This document shows positions 25,867 through 32,537 of a stretch of 64,000 nt of DNA, piece after piece (the first letter of the stretch is position 1; each line of letters starts with the position of its first letter). Under the pieces are notes generated by a model. The model was not told where the DNA came from. It made no database searches and was given only the letters and a program-made list of their open reading frames with translations. Source of the stretch: Chelatococcus caeni (lineage in GTDB: Bacteria > Pseudomonadota > Alphaproteobacteria > Rhizobiales > Beijerinckiaceae). Location of the stretch: contig NZ_JACIEN010000001.1 of the NCBI RefSeq assembly GCF_014196925.1, positions 744,001 through 808,000 on the forward strand, given 5' to 3'. The position numbers and the translations under genes are program-made.

Positions 25867-26868
25867 TCAGTCTCTGGTCGCCGCGGCAATGACGGCGTCA
25901 AAGCGCAGGTCGAACTGCCTGGACGCATCGAGGCGCTCCGGCAGGTCACCCGCCTCGTGGATGATGTCGACCAGCTCCTGCTGGCGCGGCACGAGCTCGG
26001 ACAGCAGCGGGAAGGTCGGCTCGCCCTCGGAGACGGCGATGGCGCGTCCGTCGGCAGCCGACAGGCGCTGGCGATCCACGAAATAGGCCTTGACCCAGGC
26101 GTCGGTGTTGGCGGCGGCCCAACGCTTCGCCGTGATCCAACGCGTCACGAAATCGCGAATAGCGGCGGCCTTGCCGGGCTCGGAGAGCGCCTTGGTGCTG
26201 GCGTAGAGATAGGACAGGCGCCGCGGCAGCCGGTCGTGCTCGCTATCGGGAAGTGCGCTTGCCCCCTCGGTGTCGGCGAGGTAGCGCGAGAAGTGGGGCT
26301 CGTTCAGGACGGCCACATCGACCTGCCCGGTGCGGATCGCATCCGGGAAATCGGAAACGCGCAGAGGCACGAGGACGACGTCCTTGCGCGTCAACCCTGC
26401 GGCCTTGAGCGCATGCAGCACGAACGGCTGCCGACCGGTGCCCTCGGCGTAGGAGATGCGCTTGCCCTTGAGATCCTCGAGCGTCTTCACCGTCAGGCCG
26501 GGCCGGACGGCGAGCGAATAGTCGACGACCGCGCTCGTCACCGCCGCGACGATCGGAATGGCCTCGCCCGCCGCCTGCGCCTGGATGGGGGGCGTGTTGC
26601 CTACGGAAGCGAGATCGAGGGCGCCCGCACGGAAGGCCTCCAGGATGGCAGGTCCACCGAGAAAATTGGCGTAGGTGACGTCGGCAACAAACCTGTCCTG
26701 CTCGCCGGAAGCCTTCATGAGCGTCTGCAGGGCCTCGTTCTGGTCGGCGACAACCAGTTTCGTGCCGGGCGGCACATCGCGCGGCACGGCGTCGTTCGCT
26801 GCCCCGGCCGGCGATGATCCGACGGCGGCGGCGAGCATGAGGGCTGCGAGCCCGATCTTGAGGGTCAT
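25867..26868 (-). CDS. Sulfonate-type periplasmic binding protein, SsuA-like
   Basis: 333 residues with a signal peptide (LKIGLAALMLAAAVGSSPAG, cleavage near AGAAN). Family features: ALDLASVGNTPPIQAQAAGE, LEDLKGKRISYAEGTGRQPF and VDVAVLNEPHFSRYL. AGGAG precedes the ATG. It lies 45 bases after the FMN reductase gene and 33 bases before the permease. Confidence 0.9.
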   Translation of the reverse strand: MTLKIGLAALMLAAAVGSSPAGAANDAVPRDVPPGTKLVVADQNEALQTLMKASGEQDRFVADVTYANFLGGPAILEAFRAGALDLASVGNTPPIQAQAAGEAIPIVAAVTSAVVDYSLAVRPGLTVKTLEDLKGKRISYAEGTGRQPFVLHALKAAGLTRKDVVLVPLRVSDFPDAIRTGQVDVAVLNEPHFSRYLADTEGASALPDSEHDRLPRRLSYLYASTKALSEPGKAAAIRDFVTRWITAKRWAAANTDAWVKAYFVDRQRLSAADGRAIAVSEGEPTFPLLSELVPRQQELVDIIHEAGDLPERLDASRQFDLRFDAVIAAATRD

Positions 26869-26913
26869 GGACGATCTCTCCTGGCCGTGATCTGGCCGTG
26901 ATGTTCCCGGCGC

Positions 26914-27477
26914 TCAGGCGACGCGGGCGACCGGCCGGCGGTCGGTGTTGCCGAGCGACAGCAGCCGGTCGAACTCGAAGGCGGCGTCCGCAACGCGCTG
27001 CTGCAACGGGGGTGACAGCGCACCGTCGGCGAAATCCTCTCTGCCGGCATAGACGGCGGTCGGCACGGTCTGGGCGCCGAAGAAGCCGAACAGCGGCCGG
27101 AGCTGATGTTCGACGACGAGCGCGTGGCGATGGCCACCGCCCGTTGCCGAGGCGATCACCGGCTTGCCCGCCAGGGCGTGCGGCTCGACGAGATCGAAGA
27201 GGTGCTTGAAGAGCCCGGTGTAGGAGCCCTTGTAGACCGGGCTGCCGACGATGAGGCCGTCAGCCGCCTCGATCGCATGGATGACTGCTGCGGCACGCGG
27301 CGCGAGCGCGTCGCGACTGAAGGCGCTGATCTCCTCGCCAATGTCGAGGAGATCGAACACATCGAGATCGATGCTGCGCCAGCCGCCCACTTCGGCGGCG
27401 ATGGCTTCAACGAGGAACCGCGTGCGGGACGGGCGATGCGTGTTGCCGCTCACGGCGACGATGCTCAACCGGCTCAT
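26914..27477 (-). CDS. NADPH-dependent FMN reductase, MsuE/SsuE-like
   Basis: 187 residues of the flavodoxin-like reductase family: LSIVAVSGNTHRPSRTRFLV (flavin phosphate loop), then ADGLIVGSPVYKGSYTGLFK and GKPVIASATGGGHRHALVVE. It supplies FMNH2 to the monooxygenases of operon C. GGGAGG is six bases before the ATG, and the ATG is overlapped by the stop of a 53-codon upstream ORF (ATGA). An in-phase open frame continues upstream about 80 codons but has no ATG, GTG or TTG. Confidence 0.9.
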   Translation of the reverse strand: MSRLSIVAVSGNTHRPSRTRFLVEAIAAEVGGWRSIDLDVFDLLDIGEEISAFSRDALAPRAAAVIHAIEAADGLIVGSPVYKGSYTGLFKHLFDLVEPHALAGKPVIASATGGGHRHALVVEHQLRPLFGFFGAQTVPTAVYAGREDFADGALSPPLQQRVADAAFEFDRLLSLGNTDRRPVARVA

Positions 27478-27635
27478 CGCTGGCCTCCCGTGTGGACGGA
27501 CTGGACTGGCCGTGCCGTCCGGCTGGCGATCGGCTTCGCGATCGAAGTTGAGAGGACCCGGTTCGGGCGTCCGATCGCGGACGAGCGAACGGGCGCGCTC
27601 GACCCGGCGCGGATCGATGCTGCGAAAATCGGCAT
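27474..27635 (-). CDS. Possible small upstream ORF (53 aa) overlapping the FMN reductase start
   Basis: ATG at 27635 has AAGGGAG six bases upstream, and the TGA stop overlaps the reductase ATG by four bases, the layout of a translationally coupled gene. The product begins MPIFAASIRAGSSAP and ends VQSVHTGGQR; it is rich in Ser, Arg and Ala with no recognisable domain. It may be a true small protein, or a device that carries ribosomes into the operon after leader-peptide control. Third-position GC is high, as in neighbouring genes. I do not recognise it. Confidence 0.42.
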   Translation of the reverse strand: MPIFAASIRAGSSAPVRSSAIGRPNRVLSTSIAKPIASRTARPVQSVHTGGQR

Positions 27636-27692
27636 AGAAGCTCCCTTCATCGGCGCGGGGCCGACGTTCCGAAAGGAATTCAGGATGATGTG

Positions 27693-27702
27693 AAGGCGCC
27701 TT
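27693..27702. promoter_or_regulatory. Palindrome downstream of the Cys-Cys leader peptide
   Basis: AAGGCGCCTT, a perfect 10-bp palindrome, begins 12 bases after the leader peptide stop on the transcribed strand. It could form part of an attenuator or anti-attenuator helix, but no T-run follows. Confidence 0.3.
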
Positions 27703-27713
27703 ACGCCCGAGCC

Positions 27714-27752
27714 TCAGCTACGACAGCAGGCCCTCGCGAGAAAACGTGGCAT
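27714..27752 (-). CDS. Putative cysteine-sensing leader peptide MPRFLARACCRS
   Basis: A 12-residue ORF (ATG at 27752, TGA at 27714-27716) with GAGAGG six bases upstream. Two adjacent Cys codons (TGC TGT) sit near its end, as expected for a leader peptide whose translation reports cysteinyl-tRNA supply. It lies in the 5' leader of a sulfur-acquisition operon, between a SAM-II riboswitch and the first genes. Cysteine-rich leader peptides ahead of sulfur genes are known in other bacteria; this particular one is inference from sequence. Confidence 0.6.
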   Translation of the reverse strand: MPRFLARACCRS

Positions 27753-27777
27753 CTGCAACCTCTCGATCGTAGACCAC

Positions 27778-27796
27778 GAGGCGGAGGTTCGCTCCG
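27778..27796 (-). promoter_or_regulatory. Hairpin between riboswitch and leader peptide
   Basis: On the transcribed strand CGGAG and CTCCG pair around a five-base loop directly after the riboswitch core. It may be the expression platform or a stabilising element. The GGAG inside the stem could also be a sequestered ribosome site. Confidence 0.35.
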
Positions 27797-27797
27797 T

Positions 27798-27850
27798 GGC
27801 GCTTTAGCGTTTGATGACGCGGCGCAAGCTGCAATCTCAAATCACCGCGG
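27798..27850 (-). ncRNA. SAM-II riboswitch
   Basis: The minus strand reads CGCGG TGATTTG ... GCTTGCG CCGCG TCATCAAA CGCTAAAG. This matches the SAM-II (metA/metX) aptamer: helix P1 formed by CGCGG and CCGCG, conserved UGAUUU at the start of loop 1, UUGC just before the P1 3' strand, a CAAA segment that can pair with UUUG in the loop (P2 pseudoknot), and the terminal GCUAAA. SAM-II elements are typical of alphaproteobacteria and usually precede methionine biosynthesis genes. Here it lies about 320 bases upstream of the FMN reductase ATG on the same strand, so operon C is probably shut down by S-adenosylmethionine. Confidence 0.8.
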
Positions 27851-27874
27851 CGCCCGCTCCGTTCGAGCGGGCGC
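27850..27874 (-). promoter_or_regulatory. Perfect 10-bp GC-rich hairpin just 5' of the riboswitch
   Basis: GCGCCCGCTC (27850-27859) and GAGCGGGCGC (27865-27874) pair around a five-base loop. It abuts the P1 helix and probably protects the transcript 5' end or insulates aptamer folding. Confidence 0.5.
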
Positions 27875-27909
27875 AACTCATAGCAACACGGGTGCCGGCG
27901 AGTGTCAAC

Positions 27910-27938
27910 CTAATCTCTATCGATTTTATAGACTTTAG
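27910..27938. promoter_or_regulatory. Putative Rrf2 operator, site 4 (operon C)
   Basis: Arms CTAATCTCTAT and ATAGACTTTAG (9 of 11 positions complementary) surround a 7-bp spacer. It lies just upstream of the leader hairpin and riboswitch, where the operon C promoter must be. Its minus-strand 13-mer AGTCTATAAAATC is identical to that at site 1 and has the same orientation relative to the downstream operon. Confidence 0.62.
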
Positions 27939-28078
27939 ATTCGAGCCGCGGTTCCACGGTCTTTTCCCCTGCCGGTTCGAGCGCCAGACCTCGGACAGGG
28001 GGAAGAGAGAAGCCCTGGCAACGATCCGGTGGGGTTGATCGGCGGGCCACGTATACTATTATCTCTACGGGATTAGTC

Positions 28079-28576
28079 GTGTATTGGGGTCGCAAAGTGG
28101 ATGCCCAATGTCGAGCCGACCCGACCAAGGCGGGCCGTCCGGGCGCATTTCCCTGGCGAACCCGTCTCCTGCTTTGGTGTTCGACCAGCCCGTGGCGGGG
28201 TGCATATGCCAGCGAGCCGGAAATCGTCGATCTGGTCGAGCGCCTCACGGCGGAGGGGTGGCTCGTCCGCACAGCTTATCCACGCAACTTTCTTCTATGG
28301 CGGCACGGCCAAGTTCTCGCGCGAGGAGATTGCCGGCTCGTCGTCCTGCCGCGGACGTTCGGACGCCTTTCGGATCTGGAGATCAACGTCTTTCTTGCGA
28401 CCGAGATTTTTCGCGCATGGCGGCAGCACACGAACAACGACGGTCGTGTCGACTGGGACGGTCAACTCGATCGCCTCTGTCAGCGCATGGCGGCGCGCTC
28501 GGGCGTGATCTTGTCGGACCACTCACGGCTGTACCGCAGGGCGGAAAGGGAAATCCTCATGACCGTCTGGGGCTGA
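28079..28576 (+). CDS. Hypothetical protein (165 aa)
   Basis: Residues 45-165 look protein-like (EIVDLVERLTAEGWLVRTAY, LEINVFLATEIFRAWRQHTN) with helical, charged composition; the first 40 residues do not, so the real start may be internal. Two other frames overlap the same bases, but this one has the most natural amino-acid usage. I do not recognise a domain. Confidence 0.4.
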   Translation: MYWGRKVDAQCRADPTKAGRPGAFPWRTRLLLWCSTSPWRGAYASEPEIVDLVERLTAEGWLVRTAYPRNFLLWRHGQVLARGDCRLVVLPRTFGRLSDLEINVFLATEIFRAWRQHTNNDGRVDWDGQLDRLCQRMAARSGVILSDHSRLYRRAEREILMTVWG

Positions 28577-28695
28577 CCCTTCGATAGAAGTAAATATATA
28601 TAATTAGTTGACATTTGAATTGCGCTACGCATACTGATGTCGGGAAGTGCCTACTGCAAATCGCCGCCCATGTCGGCATGACGGGGGATCTGACG
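28577..28695. other. AT-rich spacer with likely promoter
   Basis: The stretch TATATATAATTAGTTGACATTTG near 28595-28620 contains TTGACA and AT-rich hexamers, unusual in this GC-rich region, and probably drives the small genes that follow. Confidence 0.4.
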
Positions 28696-28887
28696 ATGAA
28701 CGAGACATTTCCGAACCTCCTGCGCGCCTGGCTTGCACTGCTCGTCTCGCGTTTTTCCGCCGCGAATGTCGAGCAGTCGGACGCCCCGCCACCGCAATCG
28801 GTGCGGGTTCGTGAGGATGCCGACGATGCCGCGCGCCTCACCGACGAGCATGTGCTCTGGGGCTGGGTGCCGCACGGGCTCTGGTAA
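28696..28887 (+). CDS. Hypothetical small protein (63 aa)
   Basis: Starts MNETFPNLLRAWLALLVSRF and ends HVLWGWVPHGLW. A GGGGAT sequence is suitably placed upstream. It could be a membrane-associated peptide, with one amphipathic or weakly hydrophobic helix at residues 6-20. No domain is recognised. Confidence 0.42.
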   Translation: MNETFPNLLRAWLALLVSRFSAANVEQSDAPPPQSVRVREDADDAARLTDEHVLWGWVPHGLW

Positions 28888-28944
28888 TTGCTGCGCAACG
28901 CACGCGCGGTCCGTTTTCATGCCATCTGACGAGGAGAGTAGGGG

Positions 28945-29277
28945 ATGACACGTCGCCTGCCGGCCCTCCATGAGGGCCACGCTCCGATTGAGCTGCACGA
29001 AGCTTTCGCGCACGCCCTGGAGGCTTTCGAGCATTGGGATCGCCGGACCGCCGAACCCAGAGTCCGTTTCGACGGCCGGGATGTGCCGATCAGCTCGGTA
29101 TTCGGCCGCATGCGGACATGTTTCGATATTCTGCCTCTGCGTTTGCGCGAAGCCGTCGCCGACGTCGTCGGCGGGGGCGCGGCGGCCGTCGCGGAAGACG
29201 GTCGTGCGACCTTCGCAGACGCTGCCGTTCACCTGCGCGCCATGTGCCTCAGGAGGCTCCGGCGCGCGGTGGCATAG
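28945..29277 (+). CDS. Hypothetical protein (110 aa)
   Basis: GGAGAGTAGGGG precedes the ATG. The product has an acidic helical N-terminus (ELHEAFAHALEAFEHWDRR), a compact middle (RVRFDGRDVPISSVFGRM) and an Arg-rich end (AMCLRRLRRAVA). Codon use resembles neighbouring real genes. The product is unrecognised. It may be co-transcribed with the small membrane protein at 29375-29527. Confidence 0.55.
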   Translation: MTRRLPALHEGHAPIELHEAFAHALEAFEHWDRRTAEPRVRFDGRDVPISSVFGRMRTCFDILPLRLREAVADVVGGGAAAVAEDGRATFADAAVHLRAMCLRRLRRAVA

Positions 29278-29327
29278 GCCCCGCCGGCGAGGCCTGAAAG
29301 TTTCGTCGACGCTTCAAGGAACAAACG

Positions 29328-29362
29328 CGCCATGCAGCCCGTTGGTTTCGGGCTGCATGGCG
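29328..29362. promoter_or_regulatory. Perfect 13-bp hairpin immediately before a ribosome site
   Basis: CGCCATGCAGCCC (29328-29340) and GGGCTGCATGGCG (29350-29362) flank a nine-base loop. GGAGGA of the next small gene starts two bases after the stem. There is no T-run, so it is not an ordinary terminator; it may act as an attenuator, an RNA processing site or an mRNA stabiliser. Confidence 0.6.
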
Positions 29363-29374
29363 TTGGAGGACGAT

Positions 29375-29527
29375 ATGGCTGATTTCATGAGCAGCATCCC
29401 CCGGCCTGTGCGGTCGGCGCGAAGGGCGTGGCTTTCGGACGCGACCGCACGAATGGCGGTCGCCTACAGCCTATTCGCCCTGTGCTTCGGCTTCACGCTC
29501 GCCGTCATCGTCGGCGTCGTTCGCTAA
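29375..29527 (+). CDS. Small single-pass membrane protein (50 aa)
   Basis: GGAGGA four bases before the ATG and a TAA stop bound a 50-residue protein: a basic N-terminal half (SIPRPVRSARRAWLSDATAR) and one strongly hydrophobic helix (VAYSLFALCFGFTLAVIVGV) ending at the C-terminus. The positive-inside rule puts the N-terminus in the cytoplasm. Function unknown. It is directly downstream of the 13-bp hairpin. Confidence 0.65.
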   Translation: MADFMSSIPRPVRSARRAWLSDATARMAVAYSLFALCFGFTLAVIVGVVR

Positions 29528-29782
29528 AAGCTGCAGTGGATCAGAAAACCAGCGCTAGAGGCGATCGGGCCCTCGGGCGCCGTCCGCGCGACCACCTGGC
29601 CGTCGAGGTGACACATTACCTCGTGGGTCCGACCTGCCCCGGCTTCTGCGCCGCCTCCCGCCTCCGGATCGCGAGGCGGTGATGCACTCCGACGTCAGGG
29701 CGAGCGTGAAGGGGCCGCGCTGCTCCGCATCGCGAGGCGTTTCGGTCGAGGCAAGAACCGTCGACAGGATGAGCCAGTGGAG

Positions 29783-30000
29783 CTAGTCGCCATCGGCGTC
29801 GATCAGCCGTCTCAGGAACAAGCTCGGCACATACTCGCCGAACTTGGCTGTCGATAGATTTCCGACGAACATGGCAATGCGGTCGACCGATATCGACGGC
29901 ATTGCGACTTGCCGGACGATCGGCCCATTTCATGTATGCATTCACATTAGGATCGTCGCGCGGATTATTCCTCACGACGACTGCGACGGCACTTCGACCA
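29783..30000 (-). pseudogene. Frameshifted remnant of an unidentified protein
   Basis: Two protein-like segments lie in adjacent frames on the minus strand: RNNPRDDPNVNAYMKWAD, then after a one-base shift near 29926 GPIVRQVAMPSISVDRIAMF continuing VGNLSTAKFGEYVPSLFLRR and ending at a TAG. The second segment reads like a folded domain. I cannot name the family. The continuity across the frame change is what suggests a degraded gene. Confidence 0.4.
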
Positions 30001-30660
30001 TCGACGCCAGGCCAAGTGGCCACGGTCGCCACCGCGACTTGGACCTTTCTCGCGGACCAGCCGTGACGGATTCCAATTTGCGCTCTTGATCGCTGCACCA
30101 TCGCCTGATCGCCGTCGTGTCCGCCACGCGACTGATACAAACCCTTGAACCTCTGGACGATCGAGTGGGAATGACGGATACAAACGGCGGCAATAGCGTA
30201 GGTTTGGCAGTGGTTTTCGCCGTTGTTTGATTGCCGTTCTCGTCCGTCTTTCTCTCCCATTGTTTGGCGTACTCCATTTCGGTCTCGCAGGACCGATCTG
30301 AGAGCACTCTCAGGATGATGTAGAGCCTTTTCGATGGGTGGGAGTGCTCTGGCCGTGGAATGGCGTGCACAAAGGCGGGGCTGCTTTGCGCCGCAAGTAG
30401 GTCATTCCGGGAGCCGTTGCCCGCACCCAAGAGCAGACATCGCCGACGGAAGTGCAGCGGCGGGGCTACGCCCGGAGTTGGAAAGCCGATTGCCAGGAAT
30501 CGACTGGTAGACGCATGGGTGATTGCCCAAACATTTCTTGTGAAGGCCGCTCCGCAGCAACGCGAGGGGTCGAAGCCGAGTGGCCGAGACCCTTCTGGGG
30601 CTCGGTTCACGAGAACCCGAATGGCGGCGCTGACGCGCCATACCGCACGCTATATAGAAG

Positions 30661-30840
30661 GTGCTCGAACGCCTTCTGGGCGAGTGCTTCGGGACCAAAC
30701 CAGCCGTCGTCTATCTGGAGCCATTCGACGACGAGGAGCAAAAACAGTTCTTTGACGCCGCTTTCCCCGGTGAGGACTTTGCCTCATTCGTGAAGGAAAC
30801 GGAGCCGTTCGAACTGCACCCGCTGCTTAAGCCTATGTGC
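30661..30840 (+). pseudogene. Fragment, possibly of a NACHT/STAND-type NTPase
   Basis: About 60 residues (LERLLGECFGTKPAVVYLEP, FDDEEQKQFFDAAFPGEDFA, SFVKETEPFELHPLLKPM) look like the linker after the NTPase core in large STAND proteins, where a phrase such as ...ELHPLLKNP is common. No start or remaining domains are present. Family assignment is weak. Such proteins occur in defence islands. Confidence 0.3.
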
Positions 30841-30898
30841 AAAGCGGCGGCCGGCCGTTCACGAGCAAGCGGCAGAATTTATCAGCTTGGACACGGGA

Positions 30899-31345
30899 TC
30901 AGCCCTGCGACGGCTTCCAGTCGGCCGGTGGAATGACGTTGACCATCCACGGGATCCCGAACCTGTCGATCAGGGAACCGAAGCCGGGAGACCAGAAGGT
31001 CTCGCCGAAAGGCATGACAGCTTTGCCGCCTTCGGACAGCTGATCGAACCAGCGTTGGCCTTCGGCCTTGTCCTCGGTATGGAGCGTAACGTCGAAGCCA
31101 TTTTTGGGTTTGTCGATGTTGGGGGCCCATCCGGTGTCCATGTCGGCGCCCATCAGCGCCTGGTCCCCCACGTCGAGCCAGCAGTGCATCAGCCAGGTCT
31201 TGTACTTCTCATCGGTAATCGGCATGCCAGGAGGCGCATCGCCATAGGGCATGGCGGCGGTGATCTTTCCGCCCAGGACCCTCGCGTAGAACTCGAATGC
31301 CTCGCGACATTGGCCCTGGAAGCTCAGGCTGGTCACGATCTTCAT
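30899..31345 (-). CDS. VOC-family protein, PhnB/glyoxalase-like
   Basis: 148 residues starting MKIVTSLSFQGQCREAFEFY; GGGAG is upstream of the ATG at 31345. The two beta-alpha-beta-beta-beta modules of the vicinal oxygen chelate fold are recognisable: FYARVLGGKITAAMPYGDAP, then MHCWLDVGDQALMGADM and the final FGSLIDRFGIPWMVNVIPP. PhnB-like members are usually uncharacterised and often linked to ArsR and SRPBCC genes, traces of which may lie just upstream. Catalytic activity is unproven. Confidence 0.82.
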   Translation of the reverse strand: MKIVTSLSFQGQCREAFEFYARVLGGKITAAMPYGDAPPGMPITDEKYKTWLMHCWLDVGDQALMGADMDTGWAPNIDKPKNGFDVTLHTEDKAEGQRWFDQLSEGGKAVMPFGETFWSPGFGSLIDRFGIPWMVNVIPPADWKPSQG

Positions 31346-31602
31346 GCTCGTCTCCCTTTTGATTGGTGCTTCGGCGCGCGTCAGAAATGAATTGAGCTGC
31401 AGGACTGTACTCCACCTGCTCGGCCTACGGTCAGCGCGTGACATCGAGAACCTCGCCGTCGTCGAACGGCGAGACATGGAAGTTCATCGCCCTTCGGCTG
31501 GCCGTCCTGGAACATTGGGGATGGCTGTGCCGCAGGCATGGTCCGCTTCCTTTCTGCGTTAGATCCCAGGGAAAGCAGCCGTCGATTGCCTTCCTTCATC
31601 TA

Positions 31603-31616
31603 TGTTGATATCAACA
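31603..31616. promoter_or_regulatory. Perfect 14-bp palindrome, ArsR/MarR operator-like
   Basis: TGTTGATATCAACA is fully self-complementary and AT-rich in GC-rich surroundings. It precedes the remnants leading to the VOC gene on the minus strand. No cognate regulator gene remains nearby. Confidence 0.45.
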
Positions 31617-31759
31617 TGTGTGTCAACGTTTCAGATGCACGCTCCTGCCAACATTCCGACGGACGGGCGAGTCCGGTTGCCGCGCCTCCCTCGAAGCTCA
31701 ATGCGGGCTTACGATGCCGTAACGGAATAGGCTGCGGGCCGTATCGACGACCGTTTCTT

Positions 31760-32246
31760 CCCGGGCGCTGGGCCGCCTCCCGGCATTCGCCGAGCCTTTT
31801 CGCCGGTGCTCCTGCGAATGGGCGTGCCTGCCGGTTCTTCTGTCTCCCCTGTTTGCACCTTCGCAGCGAACTCGCCGAGGTTTTCACTGAGAATTCTCGC
31901 GACATCGAACAGCGTAACGACATCACCGCTCACGCCGATGAAACGCTGCCCCTTCGCTGCATTCGCCGTCCTTCGCGAGGATGTGGAGGCCCGCCAGGTC
32001 GCGGACATCGACCATGCCGAAGTCAAGCCAGGCAGGGGCGGGGGCCTTCGAGAAGCTGCTTGATGACGATCGAAGCGGAGATGTCCGGCCCCGGAACGGG
32101 CCCGAAATGCCAACCGGGTTGACGACCGACATCTCGAGGGAGCCACCCTCGCAGTCAATGAAGTCCCAGGCCGCTCGCTCGGCAAGGACCTGACGGCACC
32201 GGCTTTCGCCATTCTCAAGCCCCGCGGCCGCGGTCTTCACCTTCAA
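31760..32246 (-). pseudogene. NAD-dependent epimerase/dihydroflavonol reductase-like pseudogene
   Basis: Minus-strand fragments in successive frames follow the middle and C-terminal half of an extended SDR: LAERAAWDFIDCEGGSLEMS with VVNPVGISGPF, then WLDFGMVDVRDLAGLHILAK, then KGQRFIGVSGDVVTLFDVAR and ILSENLGEFAAKV. At least two frame changes are needed and the NAD-binding N-terminus is absent. It is a decayed gene. Confidence 0.7.
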
Positions 32247-32537
32247 CGACTATGTGACGGCCGGTATCAAGATCGCAGGTCAAGCCGAAACCCAGCGAAC
32301 CGCCGTAGAGCAGAGCAGAGCAGAGCAAGTCTTCCGCCATGTTAAATCAGTACCTGCACTTCGGGACATGGCTCTGCCGCTGATCCGGCTCTGCCGGCAG
32401 GGACCTTTGTCGACGTCCGACCGTTGGGCCGACCGGGCAAGATCTCGGCGTTGCGCGATCCCTTCACCCTTCGGACCTCAGAGATAAAGTCGGGACTTCT
32501 ACGCCGGACGATCCCGCCGTGCGGCGACTTGGCCGGT

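Larger units (their letters stand above)
29528..30898. other. Long non-coding or decayed region
   Basis: About 1.4 kb without an intact gene. It contains a minus-strand pseudogene remnant (29783-30000) and a short plus-strand remnant at 30661-30840. The remainder shows only mutually overlapping short frames with arginine-rich, shadow-like translations. Confidence 0.55.
31346..32537. other. Decayed region with epimerase pseudogene and operator-like palindrome
   Basis: It holds a possible C-terminal fragment ending MNFHVSPFDDGEVLDVTR (minus, about 31440-31500) that may belong to an SRPBCC-type gene, the palindrome at 31603-31616, the epimerase remnant and, on the plus strand near 32235-32330, a short unassigned remnant (FTFNDYVTAGIKIAGQAETQ) followed by four GAGCA units. 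No intact gene is supported. Confidence 0.5.

Noticed and set aside
27478-27713. In-phase N-terminal extension of the FMN reductase (about 80 codons)
   Set aside because: No ATG, GTG or TTG in phase, while a strong ribosome site precedes the ATG at 27477.
30264-30660. Plus-strand short frames in the gene-poor region
   Set aside because: Translations are arginine- and serine-rich with no ribosome site or domain; they look like random frames.
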